Source of the DNA: Pseudochelatococcus sp047501465 | Lineage (GTDB): Bacteria; Pseudomonadota; Alphaproteobacteria; Rhizobiales; Beijerinckiaceae | Reading direction: 5' to 3' | DNA: 64,000 nt | NCBI RefSeq assembly: GCF_047501465.1 | Contig: NZ_JAZDRL010000001.1 | Location: 1,178,001 to 1,242,000 of the forward strand | Part shown: positions 25,064 through 34,603 of the stretch, one piece after another | How positions within the stretch are numbered: the first letter of the stretch is position 1 | Layout of the letters: each line of letters begins with the position of its first letter | The notes under the pieces: model-generated | What the model saw: only the letters and a program-made list of their open reading frames with translations | What the model was told of the DNA's origin: nothing | Databases searched by the model: none | Position numbers and translations under genes: made by a program

Positions 25064-28000
25064 ATGTCAGCTGTAATGGGGCCAGGCCAAAAATTGGGGC
25101 AGGATAAGGCGCAAGGGAATGCAGGGCAGGGGCATTCTGAAGAGGGGCGCCATGTAGAAGCGTTTTCTCGCTTCGCTCCATCAATTCGCCCCCAAAGCGC
25201 CTTGCGGCAGGCTGTTACTGCTGCTTATCGCTTACCGGAAACGCAATGTCTGCCCCCTTTAATTGCAGCAGCAACACTGCCTGAGGCCGTGGCTGAGAAG
25301 GCGCAAACAACGGCGCGTGGCCTGATCGTGGCGCTGCGGGCAAAGCATCGCGGATCAGGGGTGGAAGGCCTGGTTCAGGAATACGCGCTATCCAGCCAGG
25401 AGGGCGTAGCGCTGATGTGTCTGGCGGAGGCGCTGCTGCGCATTCCCGATGACGCCACGCGCGATGCGCTTATCCGCGATAAGATCGCCGATGGAGATTG
25501 GAAGTCTCACCTTGGGCCTGGTCGGTCGCTGTTTGTGAATGCGGCAACGTGGGGGCTTGTGGTGACAGGAAAGCTCACCTCAACCGTCAATGATCATGGT
25601 CTTGGTGCAGCGCTCACCCGGCTTGTCGCACGTTGCGGAGAGCCGGTTATTCGGCGCGGTGTTGATCTTGCGATGCGAATGATGGGTGAGCAATTTGTCT
25701 CCGGGCAAACAATTGATGAGGCGCTTTCCCGCGCCCGCCCGCTTGAGGCCAAGGGATATCGCCACTCCTACGATATGCTAGGTGAGGCCGCGACCACAGC
25801 GGCTGATGCTGCGCGATATTACCGCGATTATGAGAACGCCATCCATGCTATCGGCAAGGCGGCTGATGGACGTGGCATCGTGGATGGCCCGGGTATTTCC
25901 ATCAAACTCTCGGCGCTGCATCCCCGCTATGCTCGTGCGCAGGCAGAGCGGGTTATGGGAGAGTTGCTGCCTAAGGTAAAAGAGCTGGCAATGCTGGCGC
26001 GCCAATATGATATTGGCCTCAACATTGACGCCGAAGAAGCAGACCGGCTGGAACTCTCGCTCGATCTGTTGGAAGAGCTGTGCCTTGATGCTGATCTTGC
26101 GGGTTGGAATGGCATTGGTTTTGTGGTGCAGGCATACGGCAAGCGCTGCCCGTTTGTGCTTGATTATGTGATTGATCTCGCGCGGCGTGCGCATAGGCGT
26201 ATTATGGTGCGGCTTGTCAAAGGCGCGTATTGGGATGCCGAGATTAAGCGCGCGCAGGTTGATGGCCTTTCAGATTTCCCCGTTTTTACCCGCAAGGTGC
26301 ACACGGATGTGTCGTATCTGGCATGTGCGCGCAAGCTTTTGGGAGCGACAGACGTAATTTTCCCGCAGTTTGCTACCCATAATGCCCAGACGCTAGCGAC
26401 CATTTATGAAATGGCGGAATTTATTATCGGCCAACCGTTTGCGCAGGGACAATATGAATTTCAATGCCTGCATGGCATGGGTGAACCGCTGTATGATGAG
26501 GTGGTGGGGGCGGATAAGTTAAACCGTCCATGCCGAATTTATGCGCCTGTCGGTACGCATGAAACGCTGTTGGCGTATCTGGTTCGCAGATTACTGGAAA
26601 ACGGTGCGAATTCGTCTTTTGTGCATCGCATTGCCGATCCGAAGGTGTCTGTTGAGGCGCTTATTACGGATCCTGTTGCTGATGCAAAGGCGCTGCCAAG
26701 TCTTGGCGCAAAGCATGATCAGATCGCGCTGCCGAAGGATCTGTTTGGCGCCTCACGTCAGAATGCGCGTGGATTGGATTTATCGAATGAGGCAACATTG
26801 GCATCGCTAACAGAAGCGCTGCAGGAAAGTGTTGCGATATCGTGGACAGCACTGCCGTTACTTGCCGAGGCGATAGAGCGGGATACGGAAGCGCGTCCTG
26901 TGTGCAATCCTGGTGACCATCGCGATTATGTTGGTGCTGTGGTTGAGGCGAGTGCGGTAGAAGCGCAGCGAGCGGTGGCGTGGGCAAAGGCTGCTGCTCC
27001 CGCATGGGCTGCGACATCTGTCACGGCCCGCGCTGATATGCTGGAACGCGCTGCTGATGCGCTGGAAACGCGCATGCCCGTCCTGTTGGGACTGATTGCA
27101 CGTGAAGCCGGAAAATCCATTCCCAATGCCATTGCGGAAGTGCGTGAAGCAGTTGATTTTCTTCGGTATTACGCAATTGAGGCGCGTGCGCGATTCACGG
27201 CAAGCAATCGCCCCTTGGGACCGATAGTATGCATCAGTCCCTGGAATTTTCCGCTTGCTATTTTTATGGGGCAGATCGCAGCCGCGCTGGTTGCCGGTAA
27301 CCCGGTTTTGGCTAAGCCTGCAGAGGAAACGCCGCTTATCGCTTGCGAAGGCATTCGCATTTTGCATGAAGCAGGCGTGCCACGCGATGTGCTTCAATAC
27401 GTGCCTGGTGATGGCCATGTAGGCGCGGCACTTGTCGCAGCCGAAGGCGTGTCTGGTGTGATGTTTACAGGCTCAACCGAAGTAGCGCGCCTCATTCAGA
27501 CACAGCTTGCCGATCGTGTTTCGTCAACAGGTCGCCCAATCCCGTTGATCGCTGAAACGGGCGGTCAAAACGCGATGATTGTGGATTCTTCGGCGCTGGC
27601 AGAGCAAGTGGTGATGGATGTCATTGCATCGGCTTTTGACAGCGCTGGCCAACGGTGTTCAGCGCTTAGAGTGCTGTGTTTGCAAGAAGAAGTGGCCGAA
27701 CGCACGCTCACCATGCTGAAAGGTGCCCTGCAAGAACTTGTCATTGGAAAAACCGATAGGCTTGCCGTCGATGTCGGTCCGGTGATTACGCCGGAAGCCA
27801 AAGCCATTATTGATGAGCACATTGAAAAAATGCGCTCGCGCGGTAAACGCGTCGAGCAGATTGCATTACCGGATGAGACCGTCCACGGCAGCTTCGTGCC
27901 GCCAACCATCATTGAAATCGATGCGCTGGATGAGCTTGAGCGTGAGGTTTTCGGGCCTGTTCTGCATGTGATTCGTTATTCACGAGCGGGGCTGGATGAC

Positions 28001-28810
28001 CTGATCAACGCCATTAATGCAACAGGATATGGCCTGACATTCGGTCTGCACACACGCCTTGATGAGACCATTGCGCATGTCAGTGGGCGGATAAAGGCAG
28101 GTAATATATATGTTAATCGCAATATTATCGGTGCAGTTGTCGGGGTGCAGCCCTTTGGCGGTCGTGGCCTTTCTGGCACAGGGCCTAAAGCGGGTGGGCC
28201 ATTGTATCTTGGGCGCCTTGTCGAGAATGCTCCTGCATATGATCACGGTGCGATGTTGCACGCTACTCCTCCCGCGTTGGCGGACTTCATTGCATGGCTT
28301 CAACAGCGGGGGGAGCAAGCATTGGCGGCGGTAGCCCTAAAGATGGGCGAGCAATCCCGGCTAGGCTTGACATACGATCTCTCTGGACCGGTAGGGGAGC
28401 GCAATATCTATGCCTTGCATGCACGTGGCAGGGTGTTTCTTGCACCAGAAACCGAACGGGGGTTGATTTTGCAACTTGCTGCAACGCTTGCTACGGGCAA
28501 CATGGCAGTAATCGAGGCGGATGATTTACTGAAGGCCAGCTTCTCAACGCTTCCAGCTTCGGTCGCAGGACGGATCCTATGGTCAAGCCTTGCAATGATA
28601 GACCAGCCCGTATCCGCTGCGCTTGTTGAGGGAGATGCCATGCGGGTACGTGCGTTATCAGCGGCTATTGCAACACGACCGGGGCCGTTGACTCCAGTGC
28701 ATTTGCTGCATGATGAAACATATTGTCTTGACTGGCTGCTGGAAGAAGTTTCAACCTCTATCAACACAACAGCCGCTGGCGGGAATGCGAGTTTGATGGC
28801 GATAGGGTGA
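25064..28810 (+). CDS. putA: Bifunctional proline dehydrogenase / P5C dehydrogenase PutA
   Basis: Oxidises proline to glutamate in two steps on one polypeptide at the inner face of the membrane. 1,248 aa. Order: N-terminal region without the ribbon-helix-helix domain of enteric PutA; FAD-dependent PRODH barrel (about 190-480; RLVKGAYWDAEIKRAQ is the flavin-site motif); ALDH-type P5C dehydrogenase (about 570-1,060) with catalytic Glu in AETGGQNAMIVD and nucleophile Cys in SAGQRCSALRVL; then about 180 residues matching the C-terminal ALDH-like cap of long PutAs. CAAGGTGCAAGC before the ATG gives an SD. Regulation is probably by the divergent PutR. Confidence 0.95.
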   Translation: MSAVMGPGQKLGQDKAQGNAGQGHSEEGRHVEAFSRFAPSIRPQSALRQAVTAAYRLPETQCLPPLIAAATLPEAVAEKAQTTARGLIVALRAKHRGSGVEGLVQEYALSSQEGVALMCLAEALLRIPDDATRDALIRDKIADGDWKSHLGPGRSLFVNAATWGLVVTGKLTSTVNDHGLGAALTRLVARCGEPVIRRGVDLAMRMMGEQFVSGQTIDEALSRARPLEAKGYRHSYDMLGEAATTAADAARYYRDYENAIHAIGKAADGRGIVDGPGISIKLSALHPRYARAQAERVMGELLPKVKELAMLARQYDIGLNIDAEEADRLELSLDLLEELCLDADLAGWNGIGFVVQAYGKRCPFVLDYVIDLARRAHRRIMVRLVKGAYWDAEIKRAQVDGLSDFPVFTRKVHTDVSYLACARKLLGATDVIFPQFATHNAQTLATIYEMAEFIIGQPFAQGQYEFQCLHGMGEPLYDEVVGADKLNRPCRIYAPVGTHETLLAYLVRRLLENGANSSFVHRIADPKVSVEALITDPVADAKALPSLGAKHDQIALPKDLFGASRQNARGLDLSNEATLASLTEALQESVAISWTALPLLAEAIERDTEARPVCNPGDHRDYVGAVVEASAVEAQRAVAWAKAAAPAWAATSVTARADMLERAADALETRMPVLLGLIAREAGKSIPNAIAEVREAVDFLRYYAIEARARFTASNRPLGPIVCISPWNFPLAIFMGQIAAALVAGNPVLAKPAEETPLIACEGIRILHEAGVPRDVLQYVPGDGHVGAALVAAEGVSGVMFTGSTEVARLIQTQLADRVSSTGRPIPLIAETGGQNAMIVDSSALAEQVVMDVIASAFDSAGQRCSALRVLCLQEEVAERTLTMLKGALQELVIGKTDRLAVDVGPVITPEAKAIIDEHIEKMRSRGKRVEQIALPDETVHGSFVPPTIIEIDALDELEREVFGPVLHVIRYSRAGLDDLINAINATGYGLTFGLHTRLDETIAHVSGRIKAGNIYVNRNIIGAVVGVQPFGGRGLSGTGPKAGGPLYLGRLVENAPAYDHGAMLHATPPALADFIAWLQQRGEQALAAVALKMGEQSRLGLTYDLSGPVGERNIYALHARGRVFLAPETERGLILQLAATLATGNMAVIEADDLLKASFSTLPASVAGRILWSSLAMIDQPVSAALVEGDAMRVRALSAAIATRPGPLTPVHLLHDETYCLDWLLEEVSTSINTTAAGGNASLMAIG

Positions 28811-29253
28811 GCATATACAGGGTGTAAATGTAAGTAAATTGATGAGAGTTTAATCAATATGTGAAAAATAAATCTAGTTTTAAGTGGCGTTATTTCGTAG
28901 GTTTGTTGTCGTTTTCTCACGTATATTTATGTGTGCGTTTTTATGTCTGGGGAATTGTTGTATTCTGCGCTAAAATGTTCAATAACGTACAAATTGCGTA
29001 GAATCGGTTGCAATTTTCTTTCAATTTGATTACGCACCGTCTCTTCATGGCAAAGGCTGCGCAATTTTTTGTGCTAGCTGCGGCGAAACCTGTAACAAAC
29101 GGAAAATGCTAAACCGGAAGGGTTAATCCGCTATTTGCTTAGCTAAATAATCGGTACCAGTGCCTTTCGAGGCGCTGTGGGGGCAATAACTGAGGCGTCC
29201 AGCCGCTCAAACAGAGCTGGATGATAAGAAAGAACCACATCGAGGGAATTTAA
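28811..29253. other. Intergenic stretch before the dpp operon
   Basis: Expected to hold the dpp promoter. No clear operator, RNA or coding sequence is visible; a GAGGG-like SD precedes dppA. Confidence 0.45.
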
Positions 29254-30849
29254 ATGCTTAGCAAAGTAGGTATGGCAGCGGCCTGTGCTGCGATGATGCT
29301 GTTTGGTGGATCCGCTAGCGCAAAAACGCTGATTTATTGCTCGGAAGGTTCTCCTGAGGGTTTCGACCCCGCTCCTTATTCTGCAGGCACAACATTCGAT
29401 GCCTCGTCTAAGCCGATATACAACCGCCTCGTTGAATTCGAGCGTGGTGAAACAAATGTTATTCCTGCGCTGGCTGAGCGTTGGGAAGTTTCTGATGATG
29501 GCCTTGAATATACGCTTTTCTTGCGCAAGGGCGTAAAGTTCCATAAAACGCCTTATTTCACCCCAACACGTGAATTCAACGCGGATGACGTTATTTTCTC
29601 CTTTGAGCGTCAGCGCGATAAGAGTGCGCCATGGCATCAGTATATGCCTGGCCTGTCGTATGAATACTTTGACAGCATGGAGATGGGCGCTCTGATCAAG
29701 GAGATCGTCAAGGTTGACGATCATACGGTCAAGTTTGTGCTCAACCGCCCAGAGGCACCCTTCCTGGCCAACATTGCGATGGATTACGCCTCTATCATGT
29801 CGAAGGAATATGCCGACAAGCTGGAAGCTGAAGGCCACCGTGAGAAGTTGAATACAGCGCCTGTGGGCACTGGCCCATTCATCTTTGTGAATTACCAGAA
29901 GGATGCTGTTGTCCGCTTCAAGGTCAATCCGGATTACTGGCGGGGCCGTCAAGCGCTTGACAATCTTGTATTTGCAATCACCACGGATGCTTCCGTGCGC
30001 TTGCAGAAGCTGAAGGCTGGTGAATGCCATCTTGCGCCTTATCCTTCACCTGCGGATATCGCTGGTTTGAAGGCCGATCCCAAGATCAAGATGGATGAGC
30101 AGGCCGGTCTGAATGTAGCTTACCTCGCGCCTAACGCGCTAACTCCTCCTTTCGACAAGCCTGAAGTTCGTCGTGCGATTGAGCATGCCATCAATAAGCA
30201 GGCTATTATTGATGCAGTGTTCCAGGGCTTCGGTCAGGTGGCGAAGAATCCAATTCCGCCTACCATGTGGAGCTATAACAACGCTGTTCAGGACAATACG
30301 TACGATCCGGAACTTGCCCGCAAGATGCTGGATGATGCTGGCGTCAAGAACCTGAAAACCAAGATATGGGCAATGCCTGTAAGTCGCCCTCACATGCCTA
30401 ATTCCCGCCGTGCGGCCGAGCTGATCCAGGCGGATCTCAAGAAGGTTGGTGTGGATGCGGATATTGTATCAATGGAATGGGGCGAATACCTCAAGAAATC
30501 CGGCGAGACTGACCGCGATGGCATGGTTATGCTTGGATGGGTTGGTGACAATGGCGATCCGGACAACTTCCTTGGCACGCTGCTTAGCTGTGCGGGTGTT
30601 GGTTCGCAAAACCGTGCGCAGTGGTGCAACAAGGAATTTGATGCACTGACACAGAAGGCCAGAACGCTGTCCAACAAGGAAGAGCGCACGAAGCTTTATG
30701 AAGAGGCGCAGATACTCTTCAAACAGCAGGCACCTTGGACGACACTTGCGCATTCTACGGCTTATCAGCCCATGTCGATCAAGGTGATCGGTTACAAGAT
30801 GGATCCGCTCGGTTCACACCGTTTTGACGGCGTCGATCTCGCACCATAA
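29254..30849 (+). CDS. dppA: Dipeptide ABC transporter periplasmic receptor
   Basis: 531 aa, SBP family 5. A signal peptide ends at GGSASA (about 23-24). Family landmarks include YCSEGSPEGFDPAPY, TSA-like binding residues, NADDVIFSFERQRD and NTAPVGTGPF. The close match to DppA over the whole length, including the C-terminal MDPLGSHRFDGVDLA, supports dipeptide binding; some family members also bind heme or delta-aminolevulinate. It is the first gene of a five-gene operon, 64 bp before the first permease. Confidence 0.93.
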   Translation: MLSKVGMAAACAAMMLFGGSASAKTLIYCSEGSPEGFDPAPYSAGTTFDASSKPIYNRLVEFERGETNVIPALAERWEVSDDGLEYTLFLRKGVKFHKTPYFTPTREFNADDVIFSFERQRDKSAPWHQYMPGLSYEYFDSMEMGALIKEIVKVDDHTVKFVLNRPEAPFLANIAMDYASIMSKEYADKLEAEGHREKLNTAPVGTGPFIFVNYQKDAVVRFKVNPDYWRGRQALDNLVFAITTDASVRLQKLKAGECHLAPYPSPADIAGLKADPKIKMDEQAGLNVAYLAPNALTPPFDKPEVRRAIEHAINKQAIIDAVFQGFGQVAKNPIPPTMWSYNNAVQDNTYDPELARKMLDDAGVKNLKTKIWAMPVSRPHMPNSRRAAELIQADLKKVGVDADIVSMEWGEYLKKSGETDRDGMVMLGWVGDNGDPDNFLGTLLSCAGVGSQNRAQWCNKEFDALTQKARTLSNKEERTKLYEEAQILFKQQAPWTTLAHSTAYQPMSIKVIGYKMDPLGSHRFDGVDLAP

Positions 30850-30913
30850 TTTAAATGATTGAGAAGGCGGTTCATGGGGGCACATACACTCATGGGCCGC
30901 TGGAGTTTATATA

Positions 30914-31918
30914 ATGCTACGATTCATAATGGGGCGGTTGTGGACCATAATCCCGACGCTGATCGGTATCACGATTGTGGCCTTCGGCTTCGTACGGGTT
31001 TTGCCTGGCGATCCGATTCTGCTTATGGCTGGTGAGCGCGGTATCAGCGCTGAGCGTCATGCAGAACTGATGGCGCAGTTTGGCTACGATCGTCCTATCT
31101 GGGAGCAATATTTCGAGTATGTCTGGGGGCTGTTGCACGGCGATCTCGGCCTTTCCATTATTACCCGTCAGCCTGTGATTGAGGAGTTTCTGACGTTATT
31201 CCCGGCAACGGTTGAGCTGGGCGTATGCGCAATCATTCTGGCTGTTGCTATTGGTGTTCCGGCGGGCGTTTTTGCGGCTGTCAAGCGTGGATCATGGTTT
31301 GATCAGACATCGATGGGTGTTGCGCTTGTTGGCTATTCCATGCCGATTTTTTGGTGGGGCCTGCTGCTTATCATTCTGTTCGCGGGCATCCTTGAGTGGA
31401 CGCCGGTGTCTGGTCGCATCTCGATGATGTATTACTTCGAACCCGTTACCGGCTTCATGCTGATCGATAGCTGGTTATCGGGTGAGGAAGGGGCGTTTAA
31501 GTCCGCCGTTTTGCATCTTATCCTGCCGTCAATTGTGCTGGCTACAATCCCATTGGCTGTGATTGCACGTCAGACGCGTTCGGCGATGCTGGAAGTGTTG
31601 GGTGAGGATTACGTACGCACTGCGCGTGCCAAGGGCTTGTCGGCATGGCGGGTTGTTGGTCTTCATGCGTTGCGTAACGCGATGATCCCGGTGATCACGA
31701 CTATCGGGTTGCAAGTTGGTGTGCTGCTCGCAGGCGCGATTCTGACTGAAACAATCTTCTCCTGGCCTGGCATCGGCAAGTGGCTGATCGATTCCATTTT
31801 CCGCCGTGATTATCCCTCAGTGCAGGGCGGGCTGCTGCTTGTGGCGCTGCTCGTCATGATGGTCAATCTGATTGTTGATCTGCTTTATGGCCTGATCAAT
31901 CCGCGTATCCGGCACTGA
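30914..31918 (+). CDS. dppB: Dipeptide ABC transporter permease DppB
   Basis: 334 aa inner-membrane subunit. The N-terminus (LWTIIPTLIGITIVAFGFVRVLPGDP) is the typical first helix and loop of DppB. The EAA loop that docks with the ATPase is VLGEDYVRTARAKGLS. Six helices can be traced. An SD GGAG lies ten bases before the ATG. Pairs with DppC to form the channel. Confidence 0.94.
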   Translation: MLRFIMGRLWTIIPTLIGITIVAFGFVRVLPGDPILLMAGERGISAERHAELMAQFGYDRPIWEQYFEYVWGLLHGDLGLSIITRQPVIEEFLTLFPATVELGVCAIILAVAIGVPAGVFAAVKRGSWFDQTSMGVALVGYSMPIFWWGLLLIILFAGILEWTPVSGRISMMYYFEPVTGFMLIDSWLSGEEGAFKSAVLHLILPSIVLATIPLAVIARQTRSAMLEVLGEDYVRTARAKGLSAWRVVGLHALRNAMIPVITTIGLQVGVLLAGAILTETIFSWPGIGKWLIDSIFRRDYPSVQGGLLLVALLVMMVNLIVDLLYGLINPRIRH

Positions 31919-31929
31919 AGGATGGCACT

Positions 31930-32853
31930 ATGAGCGATTCAACATCCCTGACACCTATTGCGGCTGACACGCCCAAGGTTGCCACCACGAAACGCGGTGC
32001 TTTGCGTGAATTCTGGTTCTACTTCTCAGAAAACCGTGGCGCAGTTATCGGGCTTTGGGTTTTTGCGGCCCTAATTCTGGTGGCGTTGTTTGCGCCTTTA
32101 CTGGCACCGCATAACCCGGATATACAGTTTCGTGATGCGCTTCTAATGCCTCCTGCATGGGAAGCGGGTGGCAGCATGAAATTCCTCTTGGGCACAGATG
32201 CTGTTGGCCGGGATATGCTGTCACGGCTGATCTATGGTTCGCAGTTTTCATTGTTTGTCGGTATCGTGGTGGTGAGCGTTGCGCTTGTTATCGGTGTCAC
32301 GACAGGTTTGATTGCGGGCTTTTTTGGTGGCTATGTCGATACCTTCATCATGCGGGTGATGGATATTATTCTGTCGTTTCCGTCATTGGTGCTGGCATTG
32401 GTGCTGGTTGCAATTCTTGGACCCGGCCTGACGAATGCGATGATTGCAATCGCCTTGGTTCTGCAGCCGCATTTTGCCCGGCTTACGCGCGCAGCGGTGA
32501 TTGCCGAGAAGAACCGCGAATACGTCACAGCTGCCCGTCTTGCAGGTGCAGGTCGTCTCCGGTTGATGTTCAAGACCATTTTGCCGAACTGCCTTGCTCC
32601 GCTGATCGTGCAGGCAACGCTGTCATTCTCGAACGCAATTCTGGATGCGGCAGCGCTTGGTTTTCTGGGCATGGGCGCACAGCCACCGACGCCTGAATGG
32701 GGAACCATGCTGGCCGAAGCGCGTGAGTTCATCCTGCGCGCCTGGTGGGTTGTAACTTTCCCTGGCCTTGCCATCCTCATCACGGTGCTGGCTATCAACC
32801 TTGTCGGCGACGGGCTGCGTGATGCACTCGATCCCAAGCTGAAGCGGAGTTGA
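31930..32853 (+). CDS. dppC: Dipeptide ABC transporter permease DppC
   Basis: 307 aa. A cytosolic N-terminal tail of about 40 residues precedes the first helix (AVIGLWVFAALILVALFAPLLAPHNP). The family motif FLLGTDAVGRDMLSRLIYG and an EAA loop (NREYVTAARLAGAGRLR) are present. Starts 11 bp after dppB and overlaps dppD, so the subunits are translationally coupled. Confidence 0.94.
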   Translation: MSDSTSLTPIAADTPKVATTKRGALREFWFYFSENRGAVIGLWVFAALILVALFAPLLAPHNPDIQFRDALLMPPAWEAGGSMKFLLGTDAVGRDMLSRLIYGSQFSLFVGIVVVSVALVIGVTTGLIAGFFGGYVDTFIMRVMDIILSFPSLVLALVLVAILGPGLTNAMIAIALVLQPHFARLTRAAVIAEKNREYVTAARLAGAGRLRLMFKTILPNCLAPLIVQATLSFSNAILDAAALGFLGMGAQPPTPEWGTMLAEAREFILRAWWVVTFPGLAILITVLAINLVGDGLRDALDPKLKRS

Positions 32854-33692
32854 TGATGGCGCTGCTTGAAATTCGTAATCTAAGTGTCTCGTTTGAGACC
32901 TCGACCGGCCCATTTCTAGCGGTCAATGGCATCGACATGACGGTAGATCGTGGCGAGGTGCTTGCGATTGTTGGCGAGTCTGGCTCAGGTAAATCGGTTG
33001 GCATGCTGGCGATGATGGGCTTGTTGCCCAAGACCGCGACTGTCACTGCGGACCGCATGCAGTTTGATGGCCGTGATCTGCTGACGATCTCGCCCAAAGA
33101 GCGCCGGAAGATCATTGGGCGCGATATTGCGATGATCTTTCAGGAGCCGATTGCAAGCCTGAATCCGTGCTTTACGGTTGGGTTCCAGCTTGAAGAGGTG
33201 CTTAAGTACCACGGCGGTTTGCGCGGGCGTAAATGCCGGGCGCGGGCTGTGGAGCTGTTGCAGCTCGTGGGGCTGAGTGAGCCGGAGAAGCGCCTATCGG
33301 CATTTCCGCATCAAATGTCGGGCGGACAATGCCAGCGCGTGATGATTGCAATGGCAATTGCGTGCAATCCCAAATTGCTGATCGCCGATGAGCCAACGAC
33401 TGCGCTCGACGTTACCATTCAGAAGCAAATCCTTGATCTGTTGATGGATCTGCAAACGAAGCACGGTATGGGCATGATCATGATCACCCATGACATGGGC
33501 GTGGTTGCAGAGACGGCTGATCGGGTGATCGTGCAGTACAAGGGCCGCAAGATGGAAGAAGCCGATGTGCTGACGCTGTTTGAAGCACCACAAAATCCCT
33601 ACACCCGCGCGCTTCTTTCGGCGCTGCCGGAGAATGCAACGGGCGACCGGCTTCCTACTGTCGCAAGCTTTCTGAACGAGGGAGCAGCATGA
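32853..33692 (+). CDS. dppD: Dipeptide ABC transporter ATPase DppD
   Basis: 279 aa. Walker A GESGSGKSV, signature MSGGQCQRV, Walker B LLIADEPTTALD and the switch His in MIMITHDMG are intact. Shorter than the roughly 325-aa enteric DppD: the C-terminal oligopeptide-binding extension is reduced. Three consecutive start codons (TTG ATG ATG, 32850-32858) overlap the dppC stop; the SD GGAG sits best for the second or third. Confidence 0.92.
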   Translation: MMALLEIRNLSVSFETSTGPFLAVNGIDMTVDRGEVLAIVGESGSGKSVGMLAMMGLLPKTATVTADRMQFDGRDLLTISPKERRKIIGRDIAMIFQEPIASLNPCFTVGFQLEEVLKYHGGLRGRKCRARAVELLQLVGLSEPEKRLSAFPHQMSGGQCQRVMIAMAIACNPKLLIADEPTTALDVTIQKQILDLLMDLQTKHGMGMIMITHDMGVVAETADRVIVQYKGRKMEEADVLTLFEAPQNPYTRALLSALPENATGDRLPTVASFLNEGAA

Positions 33693-34522
33693 GCGATTTC
33701 GCACTCGAAGCCAGAAATCTCTGCCGCGATTATAACATCGGTGGCGGCTTGTTCAGTTCTCCGCGCGTGCTGAATGCGGTCAAGCATGTCAGCTTCCAGG
33801 TGGAGCGTGGCAAGACACTTGCCGTAGTGGGGGAAAGCGGTTGTGGCAAATCCACGCTCGCGCGCATTCTCAGCCTGATTGATGCGCCGACATCCGGTGA
33901 ATTGTTCATCGATGGTGCGAGGATTGACCTTGCACGCGATGGCATGACGCGTGAGATGCGCCAAAAGGTGCAGATTGTCTTCCAGAACCCCTATGGTTCG
34001 CTCAACCCGCGCCAGAAAGTTGGTGACGTGCTGATGGAACCACTGCTGCTCAATACCACGATGTCCGCCAAAGAGCGGCGCGAGCGGGCAATGCAGATGC
34101 TTATCAAGGTTGGTCTGGGGCCTGAGCACTTCAACCGCTATCCGCACATGTTTTCGGGCGGGCAGCGCCAGCGCATCGCTATCGCGCGTGCGCTGATGCT
34201 CAGCCCCGGTCTGCTGGTATTGGATGAGCCGGTGTCAGCGCTTGATCTATCTGTGCAGGCACAGGTGCTGAATTTGCTGGCGGATTTGCAAGATGAGTTC
34301 AAGCTCACCTACGTTTTCATCAGCCATGATCTATCTGTGGTGCGCTACATCGCTGATGAGGTGATGGTGATGTATTACGGTGAGGTTGTGGAGGCGGGCA
34401 CCCGCGAGCGCGTGTTCGCTGATCCTCAGCACGAGTATACTAAAAAGCTGTTTGCGGCGACGCCGCGTGCTGATGTTGAAACCATTCGCGCACGTCTGGA
34501 AGCAAAGCGTGCAGCTGCCTGA
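33689..34522 (+). CDS. dppF: Dipeptide ABC transporter ATPase DppF
   Basis: 277 aa. Walker A GESGCGKST, signature FSGGQRQRI, Walker B LLVLDEPVSALD and FISHDLSVVRYIADEV are present. Its ATG overlaps the dppD stop (ATGA). Like DppD it is shorter than enteric homologues. It ends the operon, which closes with an intrinsic terminator at 34561. Confidence 0.93.
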   Translation: MSDFALEARNLCRDYNIGGGLFSSPRVLNAVKHVSFQVERGKTLAVVGESGCGKSTLARILSLIDAPTSGELFIDGARIDLARDGMTREMRQKVQIVFQNPYGSLNPRQKVGDVLMEPLLLNTTMSAKERRERAMQMLIKVGLGPEHFNRYPHMFSGGQRQRIAIARALMLSPGLLVLDEPVSALDLSVQAQVLNLLADLQDEFKLTYVFISHDLSVVRYIADEVMVMYYGEVVEAGTRERVFADPQHEYTKKLFAATPRADVETIRARLEAKRAAA

Positions 34523-34560
34523 TTGATGCGGCATTGAGAACCATCTCATACAAAGGATCA

Positions 34561-34592
34561 AAGGGCGTCGTAAAAGACGCCCTTTCTTTTTT
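34561..34592 (+). terminator. Intrinsic terminator of the dpp operon
   Basis: AAGGGCGTC (34561-34569) pairs perfectly with GACGCCCTT (34576-34584) around a 6-nt loop, followed by a T-rich tract. The convergent Ldh_2 gene ends just beyond. Confidence 0.9.
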
Positions 34593-34603
34593 CTTGAGCT
34601 GTT

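Noticed and set aside
29143..30030. 295-codon ORF on the minus strand within dppA
   Set aside because: Antisense shadow of a well-supported receptor gene; no SD and composition unlike a protein family.
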